A stretch of 21,661 nt of DNA, taken from positions 1-21,661 of the forward strand of contig JAZRKJ010000004.1 of assembly GCA_045646245.1 (NCBI GenBank), written 5' to 3'. Below the pieces are notes generated by a model. That model saw only the letters and a list, made by a program, of their open reading frames with translations, was not told the DNA's origin and did no database searches. Below, piece by piece: positions 16,822-21,661 of the stretch. Position numbers and translations under genes: made by a program. The first letter of the stretch is position 1; the number at the start of each line of letters is the position of its first letter. Origin of the DNA: SIG607 sp045646245. GTDB taxonomy: Bacteria; Bacillota; Clostridia; Oscillospirales; Acutalibacteraceae.

Positions 16822-16849
16822 CCCCTTTCCCCTTTCCCTAAAAAAGACG
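16822..16849. repeat. 28-bp direct repeat, left copy
   Basis: A C4T3-type pyrimidine tract ends in AAAAAAGACG and is identical over 28 bases to 17,684-17,711. Its right end is the first arm of the terminator at 16,839-16,874. More C-runs precede it (16,808-16,817), so the minus strand has five G-runs separated by 3-4 bases. Confidence 0.9.
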
Positions 16850-16874
16850 ATGCTAAATAACATCGTCTTTTTTA
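16839..16874. terminator. Bidirectional terminator between zinc-ribbon and SLOG genes
   Basis: A 14-bp stem (16839-16852 with 16861-16874) with an A-run and a T-run on its two sides. The SLOG stop codon is in the loop. Confidence 0.9.
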
Positions 16875-17302
16875 ATTTGCGATAGGTTTCTTATATCCAA
16901 GCCTTTAATTAAAGCATACTCGTATGTTTTGTACGCTCCGCCCCAGCTATGTGAAACAAAGCAAATTGCATATTTTGAGTTATCAACCATATATTTATTC
17001 TTTTCAATTATTGCAGATTTAAAATGTAACCGTTCAAAGCCTTCAGGATAAATAATTTCGTCGAAAATTTCTCTATCGAATATTCTAAAGTTTAAATAAG
17101 GAATTACCAAAACGTTTTTAATGTTGGGATAAATTTTTTTGAGTTTATATATAATTCCTGCGCTTAATCTATCAAAACCTCCCTGTCCTCCATTAAAAAA
17201 TACAGTTACCCCTTCATTAACACATTTAATAATTTCTTTTTCTAATTTCTCTGCGGATATTCCATAGCAATCATTGTGACCTATAAAAACTGCACCGTCC
17301 AT
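16853..17302 (-). CDS. SLOG-family (DUF1273/YpsA-like) nucleotide-binding protein
   Basis: This 149-residue Rossmann-like protein starts with AVFIGHNDCYG, then has FFNGGQGGFDRLSAG near residues 35-49 and VLVIPYLNF. It ends with YMVDNSKYAICFVSHSWGGAYKTYEYA. The GxGGFD loop and the late GG.YKT.EYA segment are typical of the SLOG superfamily (DprA, LOG, YpsA), whose members bind nucleotides or nucleotide-derived ligands. The ligand and role are not known. The ribosome site AAAGGAG precedes the start, and an 18-bp inverted repeat lies just upstream of it in the leader. It is divergent from an XRE repressor gene that probably controls it. Confidence 0.8.
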   Translation of the reverse strand: MDGAVFIGHNDCYGISAEKLEKEIIKCVNEGVTVFFNGGQGGFDRLSAGIIYKLKKIYPNIKNVLVIPYLNFRIFDREIFDEIIYPEGFERLHFKSAIIEKNKYMVDNSKYAICFVSHSWGGAYKTYEYALIKGLDIRNLSQIKKDDVI

Positions 17303-17316
17303 TATTTTCTCCTTTG

Positions 17317-17334
17317 TGTCCTATCAGTAGGACA
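17317..17334. promoter_or_regulatory. Probable XRE operator 1
   Basis: TGTCCTA-TCAG-TAGGACA is a perfect 7-bp inverted repeat. It lies in the SLOG leader and overlaps the likely -35 (AGGACA) of the XRE promoter, whose -10 is TATAAA at 17,353-17,358. Confidence 0.65.
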
Positions 17335-17361
17335 TAGTTTCGTTAATTATAGTATAAACTA

Positions 17362-17386
17362 TTTTTGTCCTAAATCAAGACAAAAA
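17362..17386. promoter_or_regulatory. Probable XRE operator 2
   Basis: TTTTTGTC (17362-17369) and GACAAAAA (17379-17386) form 8-bp arms, and the site again contains TGTCCTA. It overlaps the likely SLOG promoter on the minus strand (TTGATT near 17,377-17,372, TATACT downstream). Confidence 0.6.
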
Positions 17387-17399
17387 AGGTAGAATACTA

Positions 17400-17639
17400 A
17401 TGAAAAGAATTATTGATGGTCAACAACTCAATATTATAGGCTCAAAAATTAAAGAAGCTCGCGAGAAAAAGGGTTTAAGTCAAAAACAACTTTCCGAAAA
17501 AATGGAGCTTATGGCTGTATATACCTGTCGCGGTTCTCTTTCCCGTATTGAAAACGGTAGGCGTGCAGTTACCGATATCGAAATTGACGCCATTTCAAAA
17601 ATTCTTGACGTTTCATTGGATTATTTATTTGGAAGATGA
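17400..17639 (+). CDS. XRE-family HTH transcriptional regulator
   Basis: This 79-residue protein is a single Cro/CI-type helix-turn-helix domain. IGSKIKEAREKKGLSQKQLSEKM covers helices 1-2, GSLSRIENGRRAVTD helices 3-4, and ISKILDVSLDYLFGR is the classic end of the domain. No effector or peptidase domain is present, so it should act as a small dimeric DNA-binding protein. The upstream region holds two TGTCCTA inverted repeats that fit autoregulation and control of the divergent SLOG gene. The ribosome site is AAGGT, 9 bases from the ATG. Confidence 0.92.
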   Translation: MKRIIDGQQLNIIGSKIKEAREKKGLSQKQLSEKMELMAVYTCRGSLSRIENGRRAVTDIEIDAISKILDVSLDYLFGR

Positions 17640-17665
17640 GAATTGGAATCTCCTAACCTTTCCCT

Positions 17666-17682
17666 GCAACGCTTTGCGTTGC
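17666..17682. repeat. Perfect 7-bp hairpin GCAACGC-TTT-GCGTTGC
   Basis: It lies between the XRE stop codon and the right 28-bp repeat copy. It is not followed by a T-run, so it is unlikely to be a terminator by itself. Confidence 0.7.
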
Positions 17683-17683
17683 C

Positions 17684-17711
17684 CCCCTTTCCCCTTTCCC
17701 TAAAAAAGACG
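17684..17711. repeat. 28-bp direct repeat, right copy
   Basis: Identical to 16,822-16,849, 862 bp away and in the same orientation. It runs into the first arm of the next terminator, so both repeats pair a pyrimidine tract with a terminator arm. Confidence 0.9.
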
Positions 17712-17732
17712 GCTGTCTCAGCCGTCTTTTTT
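17702..17732. terminator. Bidirectional terminator between XRE gene and deacetylase remnant
   Basis: A perfect 14-bp stem (17702-17715 with 17719-17732), loop TCT, A-run on one side and T-run on the other. Confidence 0.92.
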
Positions 17733-17984
17733 GCACTGCGTTCCATCGTGTTTTATTTCGTAGTTTTCTTTTAAAATCAAATCTTCAATAAATACAAAGG
17801 TATAGCCTTCGTTAATTAAGGTTTTAAGGATTGTGGGTAAGGCTTCGGGGGTAAATTCCGCGTCGTTATGGAAAAGGACTATTGAGCCGTTTTTTGTTTT
17901 ACTTATTACCCTTTCGGCAATGTTTTCCGCCGTAGCGCTGTCTTTCCAGTCGAGACTGTCAACATACGAAACAAAAGTAATATT
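17718..17984 (-). pseudogene. Polysaccharide deacetylase, 3' remnant only
   Basis: Translating the minus strand from about 17,975 to the TGA at 17,720-17,718 gives VDSLDWKDSATAEN, then NGSIVLFHNDAEFTPEALP and LINEGYTFVFIEDLI. This is the C-terminal end of a NodB-type polysaccharide (peptidoglycan/chitin) deacetylase, including the LFHND strand and the GYTFV segment. An in-frame TGA lies at 17,987-17,985 and no start codon or ribosome site exists. The catalytic N-terminal two thirds are missing. The remaining sequence has no frameshift, which suggests recent truncation. The break coincides with a change to accessory-type DNA. Confidence 0.82.
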
Positions 17985-17995
17985 TCAATAAAGGC

Positions 17996-18024
17996 TTGTG
18001 CATTTTGCATTAATGTGGTATAAT
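17996..18024 (+). promoter_or_regulatory. Promoter of the leader RNA/LRR lipoprotein
   Basis: TTGTGC (17996-18001), 17 nt, perfect TATAAT (18019-18024). Transcription should start near 18,031, exactly the first base of the long stem of the leader. Confidence 0.75.
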
Positions 18025-18030
18025 GTGTGT

Positions 18031-18184
18031 GTCACGCAATTTCATATTTCTTTATTCCCTAGGGAAACATACTTTGGTAAAAGGTGTTTCTCTCTTATTC
18101 ATATTCCTAGGGATGATGAAATTGTGTGACAACAATGAGGGACTTCACTTTTTCAGTGTGTCTCTCGCGAGGCACACTTTTTTT
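18031..18184 (+). ncRNA. Structured leader RNA (putative attenuator or riboswitch), unknown class
   Basis: The predicted transcript begins with a 15-bp stem (18031-18045 with 18116-18130, one G-U). It encloses a second stem (18056-18063 with 18106-18113) and a third (18064-18069 with 18085-18090, extended by 18072-18075 with 18080-18083). After this domain, 18,137-18,166 can form an antiterminator-like stem: 7 bp (18137-18143/18160-18166) plus 4 bp inside. This excludes the terminator at 18,155-18,184. The lipoprotein ribosome site follows at once. I do not recognise the class. It could also be an independent small RNA. Confidence 0.55.
18155..18184 (+). terminator. Intrinsic terminator inside the leader of the LRR lipoprotein gene
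   Basis: A 10-bp stem (18155-18164 with 18169-18178, one G-U) with loop TCGC ends in a run of seven T (18178-18184), one base before the AAAGGGG ribosome site. Confidence 0.8.
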
Positions 18185-18199
18185 AAAGGGGTTTTGAAA

Positions 18200-19660
18200 A
18201 TGAAAAGATTTTTAGCAATTACTTTATCAATCCTTATTGTGTTTTCTTTATGTGCTTGCGGTAATAAAGAAACGGCAAAAATAAATTGTTCAAGTTGTGG
18301 CGAAAGCATTTCAAAAGATGTTGCATTTTGTGAGCATTGTGGTGCAGCAATAAACAACGCGGACAATGAAAGTGCAGATAACTCAAGCGCCAACTCTTCG
18401 CGTATCGAAAGCCAAACCGAAGAAACAAGTAAGCCAACTTCCTCTGCTCAAGATACAAGCAAACCTTCAAATACAACTTCGTCAGAACAAAAACCAAAGG
18501 ACGATACGATACCTGAGGGTGGTATTTATACTATCAGTGTTTCTGGTGAGGAGCGAAAGCAAGGTGAAAAATTTCCCGCAAAACCTCAACACACCGATGT
18601 GTATAAGTACGAAGATTATCAATATACATATGATGATAATTTTGGTGGTTGGGCAGTTAAAGTAATACATAAGGATAAAACTAATTACACTTCTTTTTTA
18701 TCAACCATAGTGGGTGCACCAATAAAAAGTTTGTGTGAAACATTTAGCGGTTGTTCTAAAATGATAACGGCTCCACAAATTCCAAACACCGTTATTAATG
18801 TGTGTGGAACTTTCAAAGATTGCTCATCGCTAACCAACGCACCGCAATTACCAAGTGCAATCACAGATTTAACTAATACATTTAATGGTTGCAAATCGTT
18901 AACTTCTGCACCCTCAATACCCAACAATGTAACAAATTTGAATTCCACATTTAGTGGTTGCGAATCAATGATATCTGCTCCTAAAATCCCAAATAGTGTC
19001 ACAAATTTAAAATACACATTTAAAGATTGTGCAAAGATTAAATCTTCCCCTGAACTTCCAAAAGGCATAACAGAATTATGGGCCACATTTAGTGGTTGCA
19101 AATCACTTGTTTCACCTCCAACAATTCCAAATAATGTGACAGTATTATGGAATGCATTTGAAAATTGTAGTTCATTAGCAAGTGCGCCTAGAATACCCAA
19201 TGGGGTTACTTCAATAGCAGGAGCATTTAACGGCTGTAGCGCACTTACTACTGCACCTCAAATTCCCAATACAGTAACAAACATGGGACATGCTTTTTAT
19301 GGCTGCAAATCGCTGGTAATTGCACCCCAAATCCCTAATGGAGTAAAGGATATGCAATCTGCATTCTACGATTGTTCAAGTTTAACAACCGTATCACACA
19401 TACCAAGTAGTGTCACAAGTTTGTTTAGAACTTTTACATATTGTACTTCGTTGACAGGCGAAATTAGAATAGACTGTAATATTGATATTGGCTTTGTATA
19501 TGGTTATGATAGCGAAACAGGCAGACGGCATGAGCACGACCAATTCCATAACAAGACGTTTATGGGAACCCAAAAACCAATTATATTAACAGGCTCATCG
19601 TCTGATTTGTCAGATTTGGCAAGAACTTCAGGAAATGGAAATATTACGGTAAAAAGATAA
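18200..19660 (+). CDS. Lipoprotein with zinc ribbon and BspA-like leucine-rich repeats
   Basis: The protein has 486 residues from the ATG with ribosome site AAAGGGG (18185-18191). The frame is open to 18023, but that part is the promoter and leader RNA, so it is left out. A lipoprotein signal peptide ends in LCAC with Cys20. A zinc ribbon follows at once (CSSC 30-33, CEHC 44-47), then a Ser/Thr-rich linker to about residue 105, a beta-rich segment, and ten 23-residue repeats from residue 181 to 410. The repeats have the form TFxGCxSL, then APxIP, then VTxL, a variant of the BspA/LRR_5 type. The end, CTSLTGEIRID through LTGSSSDLSDLARTSGNGNITV, is a capping segment. It should be anchored on the cell surface and bind a protein or glycan; the ligand is unknown. 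Confidence 0.85.
   Translation: MKRFLAITLSILIVFSLCACGNKETAKINCSSCGESISKDVAFCEHCGAAINNADNESADNSSANSSRIESQTEETSKPTSSAQDTSKPSNTTSSEQKPKDDTIPEGGIYTISVSGEERKQGEKFPAKPQHTDVYKYEDYQYTYDDNFGGWAVKVIHKDKTNYTSFLSTIVGAPIKSLCETFSGCSKMITAPQIPNTVINVCGTFKDCSSLTNAPQLPSAITDLTNTFNGCKSLTSAPSIPNNVTNLNSTFSGCESMISAPKIPNSVTNLKYTFKDCAKIKSSPELPKGITELWATFSGCKSLVSPPTIPNNVTVLWNAFENCSSLASAPRIPNGVTSIAGAFNGCSALTTAPQIPNTVTNMGHAFYGCKSLVIAPQIPNGVKDMQSAFYDCSSLTTVSHIPSSVTSLFRTFTYCTSLTGEIRIDCNIDIGFVYGYDSETGRRHEHDQFHNKTFMGTQKPIILTGSSSDLSDLARTSGNGNITVKR
18740..19429 (+). repeat. Ten tandem 69-bp coding repeats of the LRR domain
   Basis: The ACN/GCN-TTT/TTC start of each unit recurs at exactly 69-bp spacing from 18,740 to 19,430, with no insertion or deletion. 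The units differ in base sequence, so this is an old array, not a fresh expansion. Confidence 0.88.
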
Positions 19661-19710
19661 TAAGTCTATTAATTTCAGGAAATTTCACACATAATAAAGT
19701 TATATGTATC

Positions 19711-19752
19711 AAAAAAGGCTGGCTCACTTAATTAGTGGGACAGTCCTTTTTT
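19711..19752 (+). terminator. Terminator after the LRR lipoprotein gene
   Basis: Imperfect stem of about 16 bp centred on CTCACT-TAATT-AGTGGG, with AAAAAAGG on the left and CCTTTTTT on the right. Confidence 0.82.
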
Positions 19753-20145
19753 ATCTTTACTTGATTTTCATTAAAAACCATGCCAAAATTTAACTGTATT
19801 CAATAATACAATGTAAGAGGAATTAAAAACGAAATAAAGGAAGGAGAAATATTTTATCTTTGAAAATCACACACAAAAGAAAACACACACATTAACCCCA
19901 AGTCATTGTGTTTGTGTGCCGCCGCTTGATTGTAAATGACATCTCAAAGGCACACCACCATGACGTTCGCCCTTAATCGCCTTTTATCGTGGGGCGGTTG
20001 TGCGACACTTAACCGACACGATAGGTCGGTTTATCGACGGCATTTGCCGTTGTTTTGGGACAAGGTGCGACGGCACCGTTTGTCTTTCATCTGAACAATA
20101 AAACGATACACAAAGGGTGTCGGACATTGGTTCGGTGCCCTTTTT
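19753..20145. other. Non-coding, hairpin-rich region upstream of the integrase
   Basis: No convincing gene lies here. The left part (19,753-19,860) is AT-rich, with a good ribosome-site-like AAGGAAGGAG at 19,838-19,847 but no proper reading frame. From 19,868 on the GC content rises and many inverted repeats appear: GTCATT/AATGAC (19902-19907/19935-19940), GTGTGCC/GGCACAC (19914-19920/19949-19955), CGCCC/GGGCG (19968-19972/19992-19996), AACCGAC/GTCGGTT (20011-20017/20025-20031), ACGGCA/TGCCGT (20037-20042/20045-20050) and GGTGC/GCACC extended by GACAA/TTGTC (20059-20084). The region ends in a terminator, so it may be a transcribed structured RNA. It could equally be recombinase or transfer-related DNA. 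Confidence 0.5.
20112..20145 (+). terminator. Terminator at the end of the hairpin-rich region
   Basis: AAAGGG/CCCTTT (20112-20117 with 20138-20143) is continued inward by seven more pairs, four of them G-U, and followed by TTTTT. No coding sequence precedes it. Confidence 0.72.
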
Positions 20146-20160
20146 CAATAGATAAAAAGA

Positions 20161-20207
20161 GTCGTCATTAACGAGTGGACGCTCGGCGTTCGCTTGACAA
20201 TGACGAC
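20161..20207 (+). repeat. Inverted repeat just upstream of the integrase ribosome site
   Basis: GTCGTCATT (20161-20169) and AATGACGAC (20199-20207) are perfect 9-bp arms around a 29-base loop that has its own CGAG/CTCG hairpin. AAAGGAGG of the integrase follows at 20,217. It may be an integrase binding site, a leader hairpin or part of an attachment region. Confidence 0.65.
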
Positions 20208-20234
20208 TATAACAATAAAGGAGGCGACAAATCA

Positions 20235-21119
20235 ATGTCAAAATCACTTTTTTATCAATTTAATAGTGCGATTGATTTAAATTATCGTCATCATTTTAAT
20301 AAACACGGAGATAAACATAATCCCGAATCGGATAGCAGTCATATTGTTAAATCATTATCCGCTAAAAGCAACTTAAAAGACTTTGCACACGATTTTTCAT
20401 CATACATAAGACAAGAGTGTTCCGTCAAGCAAATAAAGGACATAACCCCTGATATGTGCCAAAATTATATAAATTCTAAATGCGATAATTGCTCATTGAA
20501 AACGATTAAAACATATCAAAGCAATTTACTTAAGCTTTCAAAATGTGCAAATAAGACTTTTAATATTCGCACCGATTTTTCCGTATCGGTTGACGAAAGC
20601 AAGATTGAGAAAACCGAAACAATAAAGCAATTCTCTTTTACCAGTGCGGAAATGGAAAAGATACTTGATGCACCACGCCCCTCTGCGAGCCTGAATGCCC
20701 TAAAATTCGCCTATATGACGGGCGTAAGGGTAAATACATTGGAACGGCTGGAAGTTCGCCAATTAGACTTTCAACGTAGAGAGATATTGGTGTTCAAAGA
20801 CAAGGGGTCCAGGTCGAGAGTTCTTCCTATGGACGAGCAGACCGCAAAACTGCTCCGTGAACAAATCAAGGGCAAGAACCCACAAGACAAGGTTTTTGGT
20901 GTCAAAAAAGGGTCGGTCAATCGTTATCTTCGCCGTCGTTGCGAAAAATTGAATATCAAAAATGAAAAAGGCGAAATTAAATCAGGCTGTCATGCGATTC
21001 GCAAGTTGTGGGCAGAGCAATTCGCAGAGAAAAACGGGGTCGCAAAAACAATGGTCGCATTGGGGCACGGCGAAGATAGAAAAGACCTTGAGGACACTTA
21101 TTTGCATAGCAAAAAGTGA
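20235..21119 (+). CDS. Tyrosine recombinase/integrase
   Basis: This 294-residue site-specific recombinase is complete. The start is the ATG with AAAGGAGG 10 bases upstream; a GTG start 20 codons earlier would run through the inverted repeat and is rejected. The N-terminal part (about 40-115) is a SAM-like DNA-binding core with TIKTYQSNLLKLSK. The catalytic domain holds Arg165 in TGVRVNTLERL, Lys190 in FKDKGSRSR, His253 and Arg256 in CHAIRK, His278 in LGHG, and the nucleophile Tyr289 in DTYLH. All residues needed for strand cleavage are present. The motifs are divergent from lambda and Tn916 integrases. It probably drives integration of the element that starts near 17,985. No excisionase gene is recognised. 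Confidence 0.93.
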   Translation: MSKSLFYQFNSAIDLNYRHHFNKHGDKHNPESDSSHIVKSLSAKSNLKDFAHDFSSYIRQECSVKQIKDITPDMCQNYINSKCDNCSLKTIKTYQSNLLKLSKCANKTFNIRTDFSVSVDESKIEKTETIKQFSFTSAEMEKILDAPRPSASLNALKFAYMTGVRVNTLERLEVRQLDFQRREILVFKDKGSRSRVLPMDEQTAKLLREQIKGKNPQDKVFGVKKGSVNRYLRRRCEKLNIKNEKGEIKSGCHAIRKLWAEQFAEKNGVAKTMVALGHGEDRKDLEDTYLHSKK

Positions 21120-21440
21120 AATTGTAAACAATTTGTAAACAAATTCAAAAAAGGGTCAAATTACTTGAAATTTATTTTTTTATAAGTTATATAGTTATAT
21201 ATACTTAACTTTAGGTATTATAGGTATATAACTTTTTTAAGTTGTATAGATAATAACTTAATATAAGATATTAGGTAAATCACTTAATAATAAGGTATAT
21301 AGGTAAATCTCTTAAACAAAGGTAAATAGGTGGAGTACTTTGAAAAAGGTTTTAGTTATAACCCTTATAAAAAGGATTTAATTAGATATATAACTTAATT
21401 GGGTTGAGAAGTTAAATACCTTACAACAGAGAACGAATAT
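21120..21440. repeat. Very AT-rich non-coding region with repeated AGGTAWAT words
   Basis: No gene is seen. The words AGGTATTA (21213), AGGTATAT (21222 and 21293) and AGGTAAAT (21273, 21301 and 21320) recur in the same direction. Two copies extend to AGGTAAATCWCTTA, 28 bp apart. The line 21,181-21,240 has only 9 G/C in 60. This looks like iterons or protein-binding arm sites. Confidence 0.6.
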
Positions 21441-21486
21441 ACTCCTTTTAGATTAAAAAAGTTTAAGTAAATAAATTAAAAGGAGT
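21441..21486 (+). promoter_or_regulatory. Hairpin covering the ribosome site of the last gene
   Basis: ACTCCTTTTA-G-ATT (21441-21454) pairs with 21,474-21,486, thirteen pairs with one bulged G. The right arm contains the AAAAGGAG ribosome site, so the stem would hide it. Confidence 0.65.
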
Positions 21487-21496
21487 GTTTGTATTT

Positions 21497-21661
21497 ATGC
21501 TTACACAAAAATTAAAAAACAAATACGAAAATTATTTTTTAGGTGGTTACATTTCAAACTTGATTGATAACCCCAACAAGCCCTATCTTTCTATCGCTAT
21601 GAAATCATACGATAGTGAAAAAAGCAAAACTGTCTTTATTATGGTTTTCAAAATGTCGGGA
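21497..21661 (+). CDS. Unknown protein, N-terminal 55 residues (runs off the window)
   Basis: The ATG at 21,497 has AAAAGGAG 11 bases upstream and the frame stays open for 55 codons to the window end. The start MLTQKLKNKYENYFLGG is charged and has no signal peptide or membrane segment; YLSIAMKSY and KTVFIMVFKM look like beta strands. I recognise no family. It lies in the same direction as the integrase and after the AT-rich repeats, so it may be a cargo, replication or transfer gene of the element. Base use is AT-rich like the integrase. Confidence 0.7.
   Translation, partial: MLTQKLKNKYENYFLGGYISNLIDNPNKPYLSIAMKSYDSEKSKTVFIMVFKMSG

Noticed and set aside
16822..17711. CRISPR array
   Set aside because: There are only two repeat copies, 862 bp apart, with genes between them.
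18023..18199. N-terminal 59-codon extension of the LRR lipoprotein
   Set aside because: Its ATG overlaps the TATAAT -10, and the stretch contains an intrinsic terminator and long RNA stems. The true start at 18,200 has a ribosome site and begins a lipoprotein signal peptide.
19838..19895. Possible 11-codon leader peptide starting with TTG at 19,860 after AAGGAAGGAG
   Set aside because: The start would be TTG, 12 bases from the ribosome-site-like sequence, and the Lys/His/Thr-rich product arises from a simple CACACA repeat. There is too little support to call it.
20161..20207. tRNA-like fold or tRNA attachment site
   Set aside because: No T-loop GTTCRANNC, no acceptor/anticodon pattern and no CCA end. 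It is only an inverted repeat with a nested hairpin.
19984..20247. 87-codon minus-strand frame in the hairpin-rich region
   Set aside because: It spans the terminator and the inverted repeat upstream of the integrase, has no ribosome site and resembles no protein.
21213..21330. CRISPR array in the AT-rich repeats
   Set aside because: The repeated words are 8-14 bp at irregular spacing and no cas genes are seen.

Overview
The window looks like a chromosomal segment of a low-to-moderate GC Gram-positive anaerobe of class Clostridia, probably an Oscillospirales-type gut bacterium. This taxon is inferred from several things: strong AGGAGG-type ribosome sites, sigma-A promoters often with an extended -10, RNase J, a rnj-rplI-dnaB-tilS-ftsH operon, lipobox proteins, and a BspA-like leucine-rich repeat protein. 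The species cannot be named from sequence alone.

Bases 1-17,700 are mostly ordinary core chromosome. They hold the 3' part of an Orn/Lys/Arg decarboxylase, a PHP phosphoesterase, a coupled MBL + PHP hydrolase pair, and a DrrAB-like ABC exporter (ATPase + permease). Then comes a five-gene housekeeping operon, read leftward from one strong promoter (12,546-12,574) to one terminator (5,508-5,546): RNase J, ribosomal protein L9, replicative helicase DnaB, tRNA-Ile lysidine synthase TilS and membrane protease FtsH. Further right are a small lipoprotein with half of a solute-binding fold, a malate module (type-2 malate/lactate dehydrogenase + malic enzyme), and a HAD phosphatase with a membrane zinc-ribbon protein.

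Bases 16,820-17,711 hold a compact module: a SLOG-fold protein and an XRE repressor, divergently transcribed around two matching TGTCCTA operators. The whole module sits between two perfect 28-bp direct repeats that each merge into a terminator. Right of it is the last third of a polysaccharide deacetylase gene, broken off at about 17,975. There the native chromosome seems to give way to accessory DNA.

Bases 17,985-21,661 look like the left part of an integrated element. They contain a long structured leader RNA with mutually exclusive terminator and antiterminator stems, a lipoprotein with a zinc ribbon and ten exact 69-bp leucine-rich repeats, and a 570-bp non-coding region packed with hairpins. 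These are followed by a complete tyrosine recombinase, a very AT-rich stretch with repeated AGGTAWAT words, and the start of an unknown gene whose ribosome site is locked in a hairpin. The leader RNA, the structured region before the integrase and the repeat/hairpin region after it are the least explained parts. They are the best candidates for something undescribed.
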